From Croceicoccus gelatinilyticus (GTDB lineage Bacteria; Pseudomonadota; Alphaproteobacteria; Sphingomonadales; Sphingomonadaceae): a stretch of DNA of 64,000 nucleotides. The translations under genes and the position numbers were made by a program. A model generated the notes under the pieces. That model was not told the DNA's origin. It worked only from the letters and a program-made list of their open reading frames with translations, and did no database searches. The DNA is taken from positions 434,001 through 498,000 of the forward strand of contig NZ_JAHCBF010000002.1 in the NCBI RefSeq assembly GCF_018398395.1. The letters are read 5' to 3'. The number at the start of each line of letters is the position of its first letter. The stretch's first letter is position 1. Below, piece after piece: positions 29,260-37,090 of this stretch.

Positions 29260-29861
29260 GCCGTGCCTTCCACTTCGCGGCGCAGGCCGAACAGGGCGCG
29301 GCGGTCGACACCACGGCGCTTTTTCTCTTCCTCGCGCGCGGCGGCTTCCGCGGCCTCGCGCTTTGCCTGCTCCGCTGCTTCCGCCTCTGCCATGCGCGTC
29401 GCCGCGTCCCTGGGGGCGGCGGGCATGACCATCGCTTCGCAAACGGCCTCGCGTTCGGCCTGCTCGGGCTTGGCCATCAGTTCTTCGATCGCCGCATCGG
29501 CGGTGGCAACCGCGCTATCCATGTCGGCAAATTCGAACATCGGGGAAAAGAGCGAGCAGCTCCAATATCCGCCCAGAACCTCCTCGTGGTTCCAGATCGC
29601 CTCGTAACTGCCCGATGGCAGCAGCATCTGTGCCTTGGCCCCGATGAAAGGCGCGGGGTCAGGCGCGCCCAGGGGCAGGAACAGGATGTTCATGAACCAC
29701 GGCGTGACGAGGATGCCGACATGGTTTTCGCCCACTCGCCCCAGCCCGCGCATCGCCACGCCCAGCGCCTCGTTCATCACCGGAATACCCGCCATGCGCG
29801 TCTCGGCGATGAGCCGGAACTGGCTCTCGATACGGGCCGAAAGGGCGGCGAGCGGGTCCAT
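29256..29861 (-). CDS. hupJ: HybE/HupJ-family [NiFe]-hydrogenase assembly chaperone
   Basis: A 201-residue protein. The N-terminal two thirds match the HybE fold (VGILVTPWFMNILFLPL; YWSCSLFSPMFEFADMDSA), a chaperone guiding small-subunit assembly and Tat export. The last 60 residues are an Ala/Glu/Arg-rich probable helix (about 150-190) ending in a basic tail. One base separates its start from the rubredoxin stop codon upstream. Confidence 0.9.
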   Translation of the reverse strand: MDPLAALSARIESQFRLIAETRMAGIPVMNEALGVAMRGLGRVGENHVGILVTPWFMNILFLPLGAPDPAPFIGAKAQMLLPSGSYEAIWNHEEVLGGYWSCSLFSPMFEFADMDSAVATADAAIEELMAKPEQAEREAVCEAMVMPAAPRDAATRMAEAEAAEQAKREAAEAAAREEEKKRRGVDRRALFGLRREVEGTA

Positions 29862-29862
29862 G

Positions 29863-30081
29863 TCAGGTCACGACCATGAAGTCTTCGCGGCGCCCGTCGC
29901 ATTCGGGGCACGAATAGTGATCGGGCAGCTTGCTGAACGGCGTGCCTGCCGGAATCTGCCAGTAGTTGCAGCCTTCCTTCGGGTCATAGATGTGCCAGCA
30001 GATCTTGCATTCCAGCACGCTGTCATCGGCAATGCGCGCCGCATCGCCGCCGTAGCTGCCGGCGAAGAAGTGGTCGCTCAC
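29863..30081 (-). CDS. hupI: Hydrogenase-associated rubredoxin HupI, GTG start
   Basis: A 72-residue rubredoxin with two CxxC iron-binding pairs (LECKICWHIYDP; YSCPECDGRRE) and an N-terminal extension of about 20 residues typical of HupI/HoxR. In related systems it helps assemble or protect the hydrogenase iron-sulfur clusters in oxygen. The frame starts at a GTG overlapping the hupH stop as GTGA; the longer upstream frame is the shadow of hupH. Confidence 0.92.
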   Translation of the reverse strand: MSDHFFAGSYGGDAARIADDSVLECKICWHIYDPKEGCNYWQIPAGTPFSKLPDHYSCPECDGRREDFMVVT

Positions 30082-30923
30082 CGGTAGGTCTCCATGATCT
30101 CCGACAGGCGTTCGGCGGAATCGGCGATGTCCACGTCGGCGGCCAGCGCGACTTCGGGGATGCGGCTGATCTCGATCGAATTGAGGATCAGGGTGTCCTG
30201 TGAATTGTAGTACCGCACCCACCAGCAATTGCGCGTGCGCGTGGCGCGGATGCGGCAGTTGCCATAGCCGCGCGACAGGATGATCAGCTCGCCCTCGCCC
30301 ATCAGCTTGTCGAGGAAGACGAGGTCTTCTTCGGTGTGCGGCAGCAGCGAGAGGTTGATGACGTGCGGATCGGCCCCATCGGCATCCGCGCCGTCGATGT
30401 GGTCGTTGATCTCGGCCACCAGCGGCGGGGCGTTGAAGATGTTGGGGCCGGCGCTTTCGGGCATCGTCAGCTTGCCCTTCGCGCCCTCGAACGCGGAGGT
30501 CAGCAGCGCGGTCGGGAAAGCCGCGATCTCGGCATAGTCGGCGATGCGCACGCCTTCCTCGCTATAGCCACGCACGCGCCACACGCCGGCCAGCACCGAT
30601 TCCTGTGCCTGCGTATGGCTGCCCGCCACGACCGAGACTTCACCTTCGCCCAAGAGCTGGTCGATGAAGGCGAGGTCTTCGGCAGCAAGACCCGAAAGGT
30701 CGATGCGGGACGGTCCCTCGCGCTTTAGAGCGGACAGGATCGCCTCTGCCGCGGCCATGCCGTCGGGGTGGTCCTGCGCCTCGTCCGCTTCGGGCACGTG
30801 GCTTGCGGAAAAGGTCGTCATGCCCGCGGGCATCTTCATGTATTCGAGCTTGCCGCCATCAAAGTCCGCAGGCTGGCTGCCGGGGCCGACGAGAGCGCCC
30901 ATCATGTTGTCATTCGGCTGCAT
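30078..30923 (-). CDS. hupH: Hydrogenase expression/formation protein HupH (HyaF family)
   Basis: A 281-residue protein with two related halves, a pattern seen in HyaF/HupH: EEDLVFLDKLMGEGELIILSR in the second half mirrors AEDLAFIDQLLGEGEVSVVAG in the first. HupH assists formation of a functional uptake hydrogenase, possibly with the small subunit. The ATG at 30923 is chosen over an upstream ATG because the family starts close to MQPN. hupG ends 11 bases upstream. Confidence 0.9.
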   Translation of the reverse strand: MQPNDNMMGALVGPGSQPADFDGGKLEYMKMPAGMTTFSASHVPEADEAQDHPDGMAAAEAILSALKREGPSRIDLSGLAAEDLAFIDQLLGEGEVSVVAGSHTQAQESVLAGVWRVRGYSEEGVRIADYAEIAAFPTALLTSAFEGAKGKLTMPESAGPNIFNAPPLVAEINDHIDGADADGADPHVINLSLLPHTEEDLVFLDKLMGEGELIILSRGYGNCRIRATRTRNCWWVRYYNSQDTLILNSIEISRIPEVALAADVDIADSAERLSEIMETYR

Positions 30924-30934
30924 CGGGGGCGTCC

Positions 30935-31381
30935 TCAGTTCGTGCCGCCGCAACCGGCGGGCATCTGGAAGGGGGGCGGAGCGCTGGGCTCGCGGCCAAG
31001 AATTTCGGGGATCTCGACGAGATAGTCGGCCCAGTCGCGAATGCCCTCGATCGTGCCGAGGTATTCGCCATCACGCAGGAAGACGATCGCGGGAAACGCC
31101 TTGAAGCGGTACTTGCGCTGGAGCGGGCGTTCGTCCTCGTGGTGGGCGATCAGCACGCGGGCGTGCCCGTCGAGCGCGCGCTCCAGTTCGGGCAGGACGA
31201 CCGCGACGTCGTTGCTTTCGGCAAGCCGCCACCAGTCACCGGCAAGGAACAGCATGACCAGCGGTTCGTTCGCGGCGATCTCGGCCAGTTCGGCCTCGCG
31301 CACGAAGCTGTAACCGTGGCGGTCTGCGATCCCCGCCAAGAGGGGCGAGCAGCTCTCGCGCTCGATAATGGCCTGGCTCAT
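30935..31381 (-). CDS. hupG: Thioredoxin-like hydrogenase chaperone HupG (HyaE family)
   Basis: A 148-residue protein with a thioredoxin fold but no CxxC active site (PLVMLFLAGDWWRLAESNDVA holds its place), as in HyaE/HupG. These proteins bind the Tat signal of the small subunit as proofreading chaperones. The C-terminus is Pro-rich (PSAPPPFQ). The start overlaps the hupF stop by ATGA. Confidence 0.88.
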   Translation of the reverse strand: MSQAIIERESCSPLLAGIADRHGYSFVREAELAEIAANEPLVMLFLAGDWWRLAESNDVAVVLPELERALDGHARVLIAHHEDERPLQRKYRFKAFPAIVFLRDGEYLGTIEGIRDWADYLVEIPEILGREPSAPPPFQMPAGCGGTN

Positions 31382-31707
31382 GAGGTGATCGGGTCCTTGT
31401 CCTGTTGTGCCTGAAGGTGGGGCGGCAGTGTCGGCTCCCGCCCGATAAGGTCGGCAAAGGCCGCCTCTATGTTCGCAGTACCGCCCGACATGATCGCCTC
31501 TACAGCGGCAATCGCGTCGAGCGAGCGGCGGGCCGAGGCCTCGTCCATCTTCTCGCGCGCGGCGCCGAGGAACGTCATGACCCACTCGCCCGGCGCGACT
31601 TCGCCGACGAGCGCGGTGTCGATGCGGTGCTGCGCGCCTGCATGGAGGCAGACGGCGCGGCCCATATCGTCAACGGCTTCGACCTGCATGGGAATGCCGA
31701 TGCACAT
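31378..31707 (-). CDS. hupF: HypC/HupF-family chaperone HupF
   Basis: A 109-residue HypC paralogue starting MCIGIPMQV with the essential Cys2. Its C-terminal extension beyond residue 75 is longer than that of HypC. In Rhizobium, HupF stabilises HupL during maturation, especially under oxygen. The ATG shares one base with the hupD stop. Confidence 0.93.
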   Translation of the reverse strand: MCIGIPMQVEAVDDMGRAVCLHAGAQHRIDTALVGEVAPGEWVMTFLGAAREKMDEASARRSLDAIAAVEAIMSGGTANIEAAFADLIGREPTLPPHLQAQQDKDPITS

Positions 31708-32396
31708 CAGGCGGGGCCCGCCTTTGCGACAAGGGCCTCCATCTCTGCGTCGAAATCCTCGGGCGGTACGAACCCCTGGGCCAGGACGCGGTCGTCGCCG
31801 TGGCGCGGCGCGACATCGGCATCGGGCCGCTCGCCTTCATAGCGTTCGAGCATCATCTCGAGGCTGCCGATGGATTCGATGTCGGACAGCGGCACTTCGC
31901 GGCGCACTGCGGTCACTCCGAAACCGGCAAGATAGTCGAGCGCCATCGCGATCGAGGGTTCGATCTTGTCCTTCACTTGCGGACGTAGCGAGCCGCCGTA
32001 GTCTTCCAGCTCCACCGGCTGCACCCCGATCAGCAACTGGTGCGCAGGCGGTTCGCCCATCATCTCGGCCATCATCAGGACTTCCTGAAAGCCGGTCTGG
32101 TGAAGCGAGACTTTTTTCGCGCCGAGGAACTTTGGCACCTCGTCACCCTCGACCCGCTTCATCGTGCCGGGTTTGAGGCCGTAGTCGACCGCGTCGAACA
32201 CGACGAGCACGTCGGCCTCGCGGATCTGCTGCACGAGATAGATGCCCTGCGTGCCGCCATCGATCAGGCGCACGTTGTCGGGGAACGCATAGTGGCGGTG
32301 CATGTGCTCCACCGCGCGGACGCCGAAACCTTCGTCCGCCCACAGCAGGTTGCCGATGCCCAATACGAGTATGGAAGGCGCCTCTTGCGCGCTCAT
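31707..32396 (-). CDS. hupD: Hydrogenase maturation endopeptidase HupD
   Basis: A 229-residue HyaD/HybD-type protease that removes the C-terminal peptide of HupL once nickel is inserted. Nickel-sensing residues sit in GIGNLLWADEGFGVRAVE, FDAVDYG and SLHQTGFQ. The ATG at 32396 gives the normal MSAQ-APSILVLGIGN start. It is the first gene of the 18-gene accessory and regulatory operon and lies about 42 bases downstream of the predicted sigma-54 start site. Confidence 0.94.
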   Translation of the reverse strand: MSAQEAPSILVLGIGNLLWADEGFGVRAVEHMHRHYAFPDNVRLIDGGTQGIYLVQQIREADVLVVFDAVDYGLKPGTMKRVEGDEVPKFLGAKKVSLHQTGFQEVLMMAEMMGEPPAHQLLIGVQPVELEDYGGSLRPQVKDKIEPSIAMALDYLAGFGVTAVRREVPLSDIESIGSLEMMLERYEGERPDADVAPRHGDDRVLAQGFVPPEDFDAEMEALVAKAGPA

Positions 32397-32449
32397 GATC
32401 CTTGCCCTCTCCGTCCGGCGTTTTGAAAACGAACTTGCCGATTTGTTTA

Positions 32450-32464
32450 GCAAACAGCGTGCCA
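32450..32464 (-). promoter_or_regulatory. Sigma-54 (-24/-12) promoter for hupD and the accessory operon
   Basis: The minus strand reads TGGCAC-GCTGT-TTGC, an exact match to the TGGCAC-N5-TTGC consensus, including the invariant GG and GC with correct spacing. Transcription should start near 32438, about 42 bases before the hupD ATG. The tandem palindromes at 32541-32574 lie about 100-135 bases upstream, a normal distance for an enhancer-bound activator such as HupR. Confidence 0.85.
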
Positions 32465-32540
32465 GACCATCCGCTTTGAAAAATTCCTGTATTTACGGGC
32501 GCAAACGGGGCTGATCGCGCTGTCTGCGATCGCACTTATC

Positions 32541-32574
32541 GGAAAGTATCTTTCCTATTGGAAGTATACTTTCC
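32541..32574. promoter_or_regulatory. Tandem palindromic activator sites upstream of the hupD promoter
   Basis: Two 15-bp palindromes lie side by side: GGAAAG-TAT-CTTTCC (32541-32555) and GGAAG-TATA-CTTTCC (32560-32574), with centres 19 bp apart. They form a larger inverted repeat with flanks from 32536 to 32579. A matching site, GGAAG-CGCG-CTTTCC, occurs upstream of hupS. Position and duplication suggest an upstream activating sequence for HupR. Confidence 0.55.
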
Positions 32575-32600
32575 GGTAATCCACGATACCCCAAACGAAA

Positions 32601-32632
32601 GATGCGCGCGGACCCGCCAGTCCGCGCGCATC
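32601..32632 (-). terminator. Stem-loop after hupC, probable terminator
   Basis: A perfect 13-bp stem, GATGCGCGCGGAC paired with GTCCGCGCGCATC around a 6-base loop, lies 31 bases after the hupC stop codon. Read on the minus strand it is followed by TTTCGTTT. It probably ends the hupSLEC transcript, leaving hupD onward to its own sigma-54 promoter. Confidence 0.65.
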
Positions 32633-32663
32633 CCCCGAAAGCGCTCACTCAGGAGTGAAAAAG

Positions 32664-33353
32664 TCAGCGCGGATCCTTGAACGTGCGCCAGCCCGAGAAC
32701 ATCGACGAGATGATCGACTGGCGGCTCATGATGTCTTCGCGCACGGCGGCGTAGATGTGGACGATGACGAAGACGACGATGATCCACATGCCAAGGTGAT
32801 GCCACGTGTGGACGTCCTGGCTCTGCCCGAAAAGCGGGATGACCCAGCTGGTGAACAGCGTGTGGATGACGCCCGGACCTTCGCCTTCGCCGTAAAGGGC
32901 AAGGCCGGTCACGATCATGAAGACGATGCCCCACACGAACAGGAAGTGCATCGCAACCTGCGCCAGCGGGTTGTGCCCTTCGTACTGCTTGGGGCTGTGC
33001 TCCATCATCCCGTACCAGCGCATTTCGTGCCAGACTTCCTTCCAGAACGACCGCTTGGTCACCGGCGGCGTGAAGATTTCCTTGGCGTGCTTGTTACCCA
33101 CGAACGCCCAGTAAACGCGGAACAGCATGCCCACGATCAGGATCTGGCCCGCGACGAAGTGGAAGAACCGGATATAGCCGAAGCCGTAATGGTCATAAGC
33201 CTCACCGCCCACCGACGGCGGGGGCGATCCGATGAAATAGCCCGAAATGCACAGGACCACGATCGCAAGCGCGTTGATCCAGTGCCAGATGCGGACCGGC
33301 GCCTCGTAGACGTAGACCGCTTCCTGGGTTTGCTTTGCAGTGTCTTGCGCCAT
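32664..33353 (-). CDS. hupC: Hydrogenase cytochrome b subunit HupC
   Basis: A 229-residue Ni/Fe-hydrogenase cytochrome b of the cytochrome b561 fold. Four membrane helices are visible (about residues 24-43, 60-80, 122-145, 180-205). Candidate haem ligands are His residues in IWHWIN, FFHFVAG and VHTWHHLG. It anchors HupSL and passes electrons from H2 to the quinone pool. The ATG at 33353 gives the usual MAQ start; the gene follows hupE by 19 bases. Confidence 0.95.
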   Translation of the reverse strand: MAQDTAKQTQEAVYVYEAPVRIWHWINALAIVVLCISGYFIGSPPPSVGGEAYDHYGFGYIRFFHFVAGQILIVGMLFRVYWAFVGNKHAKEIFTPPVTKRSFWKEVWHEMRWYGMMEHSPKQYEGHNPLAQVAMHFLFVWGIVFMIVTGLALYGEGEGPGVIHTLFTSWVIPLFGQSQDVHTWHHLGMWIIVVFVIVHIYAAVREDIMSRQSIISSMFSGWRTFKDPR

Positions 33354-33372
33354 TATCCCCTCCCTTGGTGCG

Positions 33373-33939
33373 TCAGGCCGCGACCGTGGCGATGCCCGCA
33401 GCACCGATGCCCAGCGCCGCGATGAAGCGGCCGGTGCGCGTCGCGAAGATCGCGCTGCCCAGCTTCCAGCCGATCAGGTGCAGCGCGGCCGATGCCGCGA
33501 TGAAACCTGCGAAATAGGCGGGCAGGAAGCCCAGCGCCTCGGTCCCGTGAGCATGGCCATGGGCCAGCGCGAAAAGACCGATAAGGCCAAGCCCCGCGCG
33601 GTTGCCGATAAACGGCGCGACGATCAGCAGCGCGGCCAGCGCGAAGAGCGATCCGGCCACGATGCCCTCGGCCGAAAAGCCCGGCAGGACGAGCCCCCCA
33701 ACGCCGCCGACGGCAAGCACCCCGAGGAACATGGCAGGCGCGTGCCACGCCTGTTTCGGCGCGCGGGTCGCGGCCCACAGGCCTACGGCCAGCATCGCGG
33801 CGAAGTGGTCCCACCCTGCGAAGGGATGGGAGAATCCATGGATCAGGTCATGCGCGCCGTTGCCGGTATGGGCTAAGGCCGGCGTTGCCGCCGCAAAGGC
33901 GGCAAGCGCGGTCAGGATGCGTGTGGGATGCATTGCCAT
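33373..33939 (-). CDS. hupE: HupE/UreJ-family membrane protein
   Basis: A 188-residue protein with a signal-like first helix ending PALAHTGNG and about six membrane segments. The conserved HDLIHGFSHPFAGWDHFAAMLAVG segment of HupE/UreJ is present. HupE of Rhizobium is a nickel permease; the His-rich periplasmic start and the repeated HGHAHG fit metal binding. It begins 5 bases after hupL and lies between hupL and hupC, an order that differs from the common hupSLC-hupD arrangement. Confidence 0.9.
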   Translation of the reverse strand: MAMHPTRILTALAAFAAATPALAHTGNGAHDLIHGFSHPFAGWDHFAAMLAVGLWAATRAPKQAWHAPAMFLGVLAVGGVGGLVLPGFSAEGIVAGSLFALAALLIVAPFIGNRAGLGLIGLFALAHGHAHGTEALGFLPAYFAGFIAASAALHLIGWKLGSAIFATRTGRFIAALGIGAAGIATVAA

Positions 33940-33944
33940 GGTCC

Positions 33945-35744
33945 TTATCGCACCTTCACTTCGGCCAGTTCGTCGCCGTCCGGCCCCATGACGTGGGTCG
34001 AACAGGCAAGACAGGGGTCGAAGCTGTGCAGCGTGCGCAGGATCTCGACCGGTTCGTTTGCGCGTTCGACCTTCGTGTTCATCAGCGATGCCTCGAACGC
34101 GCCGATATTGCCTTCGTTGTCGCGGGGAGAGCCGTTCCACGTGGTCGGGACGACGCACTGGTAATTCTCGATCCGGCCATCCTTGATGCGGATCCAGTGG
34201 GCCAGCGCGCCGCGCGGAGCCTCGGTGAAGCCCACGCCCTTGACTTCCGTCGGCCAGGTCTTGGGATCGAACTTCGCGGTGTTGGCGGTGCTGGTGTCGC
34301 CCGCCTTCACGTTGGCGATCAGCTTGTCGAGGAAGTACTTCTGCTTTTCGGCAGCCCACTGTGCTTCGAGCGCTCGGGCAGCGGTGCGGCCCAGCGTCGA
34401 GAACAGGACATCGACCGGCGCATCGAGCGCGCGCAGAAAGCGGTCGGTCTGATCCTTGAACTCTTCGTGACCCTGCATGTAGCCGATGACGTAGCGGGCC
34501 AGTGGGCCCACCTCCATCGCGTGGCCGCGCCAGCGCGGGGCCTTGATCCACGAATACTTCGCGCCCTCGTCAAGCTGCTCGATCGCGGTGGTGGTGCCCT
34601 TGAAGTTGGGGCCGAGCTCATAGTTCGGCTCGGTAATGCCGTCCCACGGGTGGAGGCCCATCTTCTCGTCCGGGTACTTGTACCATGAGTGCGGGACGAA
34701 TTCTTGCACCTGATCGGGATCAGCAAGGTCGACGGGGTGAATGTCGGTCAGCTTGCCGTCGATGATCGCGCCGTGCGGCATCATCAGGTTTTCGGGGCTG
34801 TAGTCGTTGGCGCGGTCGGGAATGTCGCCGTACGCCAGCAGCGCCTTGTCCGACAGGCCGCCGCCATAGAGCCAGTCCTTGTAGAACCCGCCGATCGCGA
34901 TCACGTCGGGGACATAGACGTTCTTCACGAAGTCGATGCACTTTTGCGTGATGCTGGCGACGAAGTTCAACGACACCATATTGACCGGAGCGCCAGCCGC
35001 CATCTCGCCGTCGAGGTTGATGGCGCACGGCACACCGCCGACCAGCCAGTTGGGGTGGATGTCCTTGCCGCCGAAGATCGTGCGGACGAGCATGATCTCC
35101 TTCTGGAAGTCCAGCGCCTCAAGATAGTGCGTCACCGCCATCAGGTCCGCTTCGGGCGGCAGCTTGTAGGCGGGGTTCGTCCAGTAGCCGTTCTTGAACG
35201 GGCCGAGCTGGCCGCTTTCGACGAACTTCTTCAGGCGCGTCTGGATGTCGCGGAAATAGCCCGGCGACGAATTCGGGTGGCTGGGCGAGACTTTCTGCTG
35301 AAGCTCGCTCGTCGCCTTGGGGTCCGCCTTCAGCGCATTGACGGGGTTCACCCAGTCGAGCGCGTGCAGGTGGTAGAAGTGCACGAGGTGGTCATGCACC
35401 TGCAGCGAGAGCTGCATGATGTTGCGGATCGAATTCGCATTTTCGGGAATGTCGATGTTGAGCGCATTCTCGACCGCGCGGACCGACGTCAGTGCGTGGG
35501 TGCCGGTGCAAACGCCGCAGATGCGCTGGGTAAAGGCCCAGGCATCGCGCGGATCGCGGCCCTTGAGGATGACCTCAAGCCCGCGCCACATCGTGCCGGT
35601 GGAAACGGCGTTGCGGATGACGTTGTTGCCGTCGAGGTTCACCTCGCAGCGCATGTGCCCTTCAATACGGGTCACGGGGTCGACGACGACGCGCTTGCCG
35701 CTGGTGTCGAGATTATAGCCGTTGGGCGTGACGGTGGTTGCCAT
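33945..35744 (-). CDS. hupL: Uptake [NiFe] hydrogenase large subunit HupL
   Basis: A 599-residue catalytic subunit oxidising H2. Nickel ligands: RICGVC (Cys76, Cys79) and DPCLACSTH (Cys578, Cys581, His584). A 15-residue peptide follows His584 ([15 protein letters not shown]) and should be removed by HupD; this contrasts with HupV, which stops at the same point. N-terminal [13 protein letters not shown] is the family start signature. It is exported together with HupS and directed to the periplasmic face of the inner membrane. Confidence 0.98.
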   Translation of the reverse strand: MATTVTPNGYNLDTSGKRVVVDPVTRIEGHMRCEVNLDGNNVIRNAVSTGTMWRGLEVILKGRDPRDAWAFTQRICGVCTGTHALTSVRAVENALNIDIPENANSIRNIMQLSLQVHDHLVHFYHLHALDWVNPVNALKADPKATSELQQKVSPSHPNSSPGYFRDIQTRLKKFVESGQLGPFKNGYWTNPAYKLPPEADLMAVTHYLEALDFQKEIMLVRTIFGGKDIHPNWLVGGVPCAINLDGEMAAGAPVNMVSLNFVASITQKCIDFVKNVYVPDVIAIGGFYKDWLYGGGLSDKALLAYGDIPDRANDYSPENLMMPHGAIIDGKLTDIHPVDLADPDQVQEFVPHSWYKYPDEKMGLHPWDGITEPNYELGPNFKGTTTAIEQLDEGAKYSWIKAPRWRGHAMEVGPLARYVIGYMQGHEEFKDQTDRFLRALDAPVDVLFSTLGRTAARALEAQWAAEKQKYFLDKLIANVKAGDTSTANTAKFDPKTWPTEVKGVGFTEAPRGALAHWIRIKDGRIENYQCVVPTTWNGSPRDNEGNIGAFEASLMNTKVERANEPVEILRTLHSFDPCLACSTHVMGPDGDELAEVKVR

Positions 35745-35746
35745 GA

Positions 35747-36859
35747 TCAGGCATCCTCATGCGTGTTGTTGGTATCTGTAGGCGTGGCCGAGTTCTTCGA
35801 CCGCGCGCGCTTGACCGCGCTGGCGGCGGCATGGGCAATGACGCCCGCGCCGACGACCGCAGCCGCGGTGCCGCCGATCTGGTCGGCGTCGGCTTCGATG
35901 CCGAAGCCCTTGATGTCGGTAAGGCGGCTGTAGAAATCGCCCTTGTCCCAGAAGTCGTCTTCCGAACAGCCGATGCACGGGTGACCGGCCTGGATCGGGA
36001 AGGAGAGACCGCCGTTCCAGCGGACGGTCGAACAGGCGTTGTAGGTCGTCGGGCCCTTACAGCCGACCTTGTAGAGGCAATAGCCGCGGCGTGCGCCTTC
36101 ATCGTCGAATTCCTCGACGAACTGGCCCGCATCAAAGTGCGGACGGCGGTAGCACTTGTCGTGGATGCGCTGCGAATAGAACATCTTGGGACGGCCCTGC
36201 AGGTCCAGTTCCGGGATGCGGTCGAACGTAAGCATGTAAGTGATGACACCGGTCATGACTTCGGCGATCGGCGGGCAGCCGGGCACCTTGATGATCGGCT
36301 TGGACGCGATGCCCGGCACCTTGTGGACCGGAGTTGCCTGCGTCGGGTTGGGACGCGCGGCCTGTACGCAGCCCCAGCTGGCGCAGCTGCCCCAGCTGAT
36401 GATCGCCTTGCAGTGTTCGGCCGCGTGCTTGAGCTGTTCGACGAAAGGACGGCCACCGATGATGCAGCTCATGCCTTCCTGGTTCAGCGGCGGGTTGCCT
36501 TCGACGGCAAGGATGAAGTTGCCGTCGTACTTCTCGATCGTTTCCTCGATGATCGCTTCGGCCTGTTCGCCAGCGGCCGCCATGATCGTGTCGTCATAGT
36601 CGAGGCTGATCATCGACAGGATCACGTCCTTGGCCAGCGGGTGGGCCGAACGGATGAAGCTTTCGGAACAGCATGTGCATTCCAGCCCGTGGAGCCAGAG
36701 CACCGGGATGCGCGGCTTCGTTTCCATCGCCGTGCGGATTTCCTGCGCATAGGCCGGGCTGAGGCCGAGGGCCGCCGCGGTCAGGCTGCAGAACTTGTTG
36801 AAGCTTCGCCGCGTAATGCCCTGCCGGCGCATCACGTCATAAAAGGTCTCGATCGCCAT
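35747..36859 (-). CDS. hupS: Uptake [NiFe] hydrogenase small subunit HupS, oxygen-tolerant type
   Basis: A 370-residue small subunit. A Tat signal peptide opens the protein ([18 protein letters not shown], residues 16-33), and a hydrophobic anchor lies near the C-terminus ([19 protein letters not shown]). The proximal-cluster region has Cys61, Cys63, Cys64 (LECTCCSES), Cys159, Cys164 (GSCASWGC) and Cys195 (VPGCPP). These are the six cysteines of the [4Fe-3S] cluster found in oxygen-tolerant group 1d enzymes. The ATG at 36859 gives the normal start; hupL follows after 2 bases. Confidence 0.97.
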   Translation of the reverse strand: MAIETFYDVMRRQGITRRSFNKFCSLTAAALGLSPAYAQEIRTAMETKPRIPVLWLHGLECTCCSESFIRSAHPLAKDVILSMISLDYDDTIMAAAGEQAEAIIEETIEKYDGNFILAVEGNPPLNQEGMSCIIGGRPFVEQLKHAAEHCKAIISWGSCASWGCVQAARPNPTQATPVHKVPGIASKPIIKVPGCPPIAEVMTGVITYMLTFDRIPELDLQGRPKMFYSQRIHDKCYRRPHFDAGQFVEEFDDEGARRGYCLYKVGCKGPTTYNACSTVRWNGGLSFPIQAGHPCIGCSEDDFWDKGDFYSRLTDIKGFGIEADADQIGGTAAAVVGAGVIAHAAASAVKRARSKNSATPTDTNNTHEDA

Positions 36860-36924
36860 AGCTGGCTGTCCCCTCATCCCGTACTAACATTGCGGCGCCG
36901 GGCGCCCGTCCGGGACAGACAGAA

Positions 36925-36939
36925 GCAAGGGGCGTGCCA
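36925..36939 (-). promoter_or_regulatory. Sigma-54 (-24/-12) promoter for hupSLEC
   Basis: The minus strand reads TGGCAC-GCCCC-TTGC, an exact match to the sigma-54 consensus with correct spacing. The start site is predicted near 36913, about 54 bases before the hupS ATG. It is the only strong promoter-like sequence I see in the 231-base hupS upstream region. HupR carries the GAFTGA motif needed to use it. Confidence 0.88.
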
Positions 36940-37073
36940 GATCAGCGCGCCCGATAGATTAGCGGCAGGTTACAGGGGGATTACGGGCGCATGACCGGCG
37001 CGTCGCCCCCGTGGCCGGCAACCTGCCTGCCACGGGTGACGCAAACTTACCGGCAGGTGCGCGACCGGATTGT

Positions 37074-37088
37074 GGAAGCGCGCTTTCC
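37074..37088. promoter_or_regulatory. Palindromic activator site upstream of hupS
   Basis: GGAAG-CGCG-CTTTCC, about 168 bases upstream of the predicted start. It shares both arms and the following GGT with the second site upstream of hupD. It lies next to the stop codon of the outer-membrane factor gene. Three further GGCAGGT or ACCTGCC words occur at about 36964, 37021 and 37052 and may be alternative activator or IHF-flanking sites. Confidence 0.45.
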
Positions 37089-37090
37089 GG

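Noticed and set aside
32536-32579. Long hairpin upstream of hupD as a terminator
   Set aside because: It has no T-run, lies at enhancer distance from a sigma-54 promoter, and resolves into two separate palindromes that recur at hupS; the hairpin at 32601-32632 is the better terminator.
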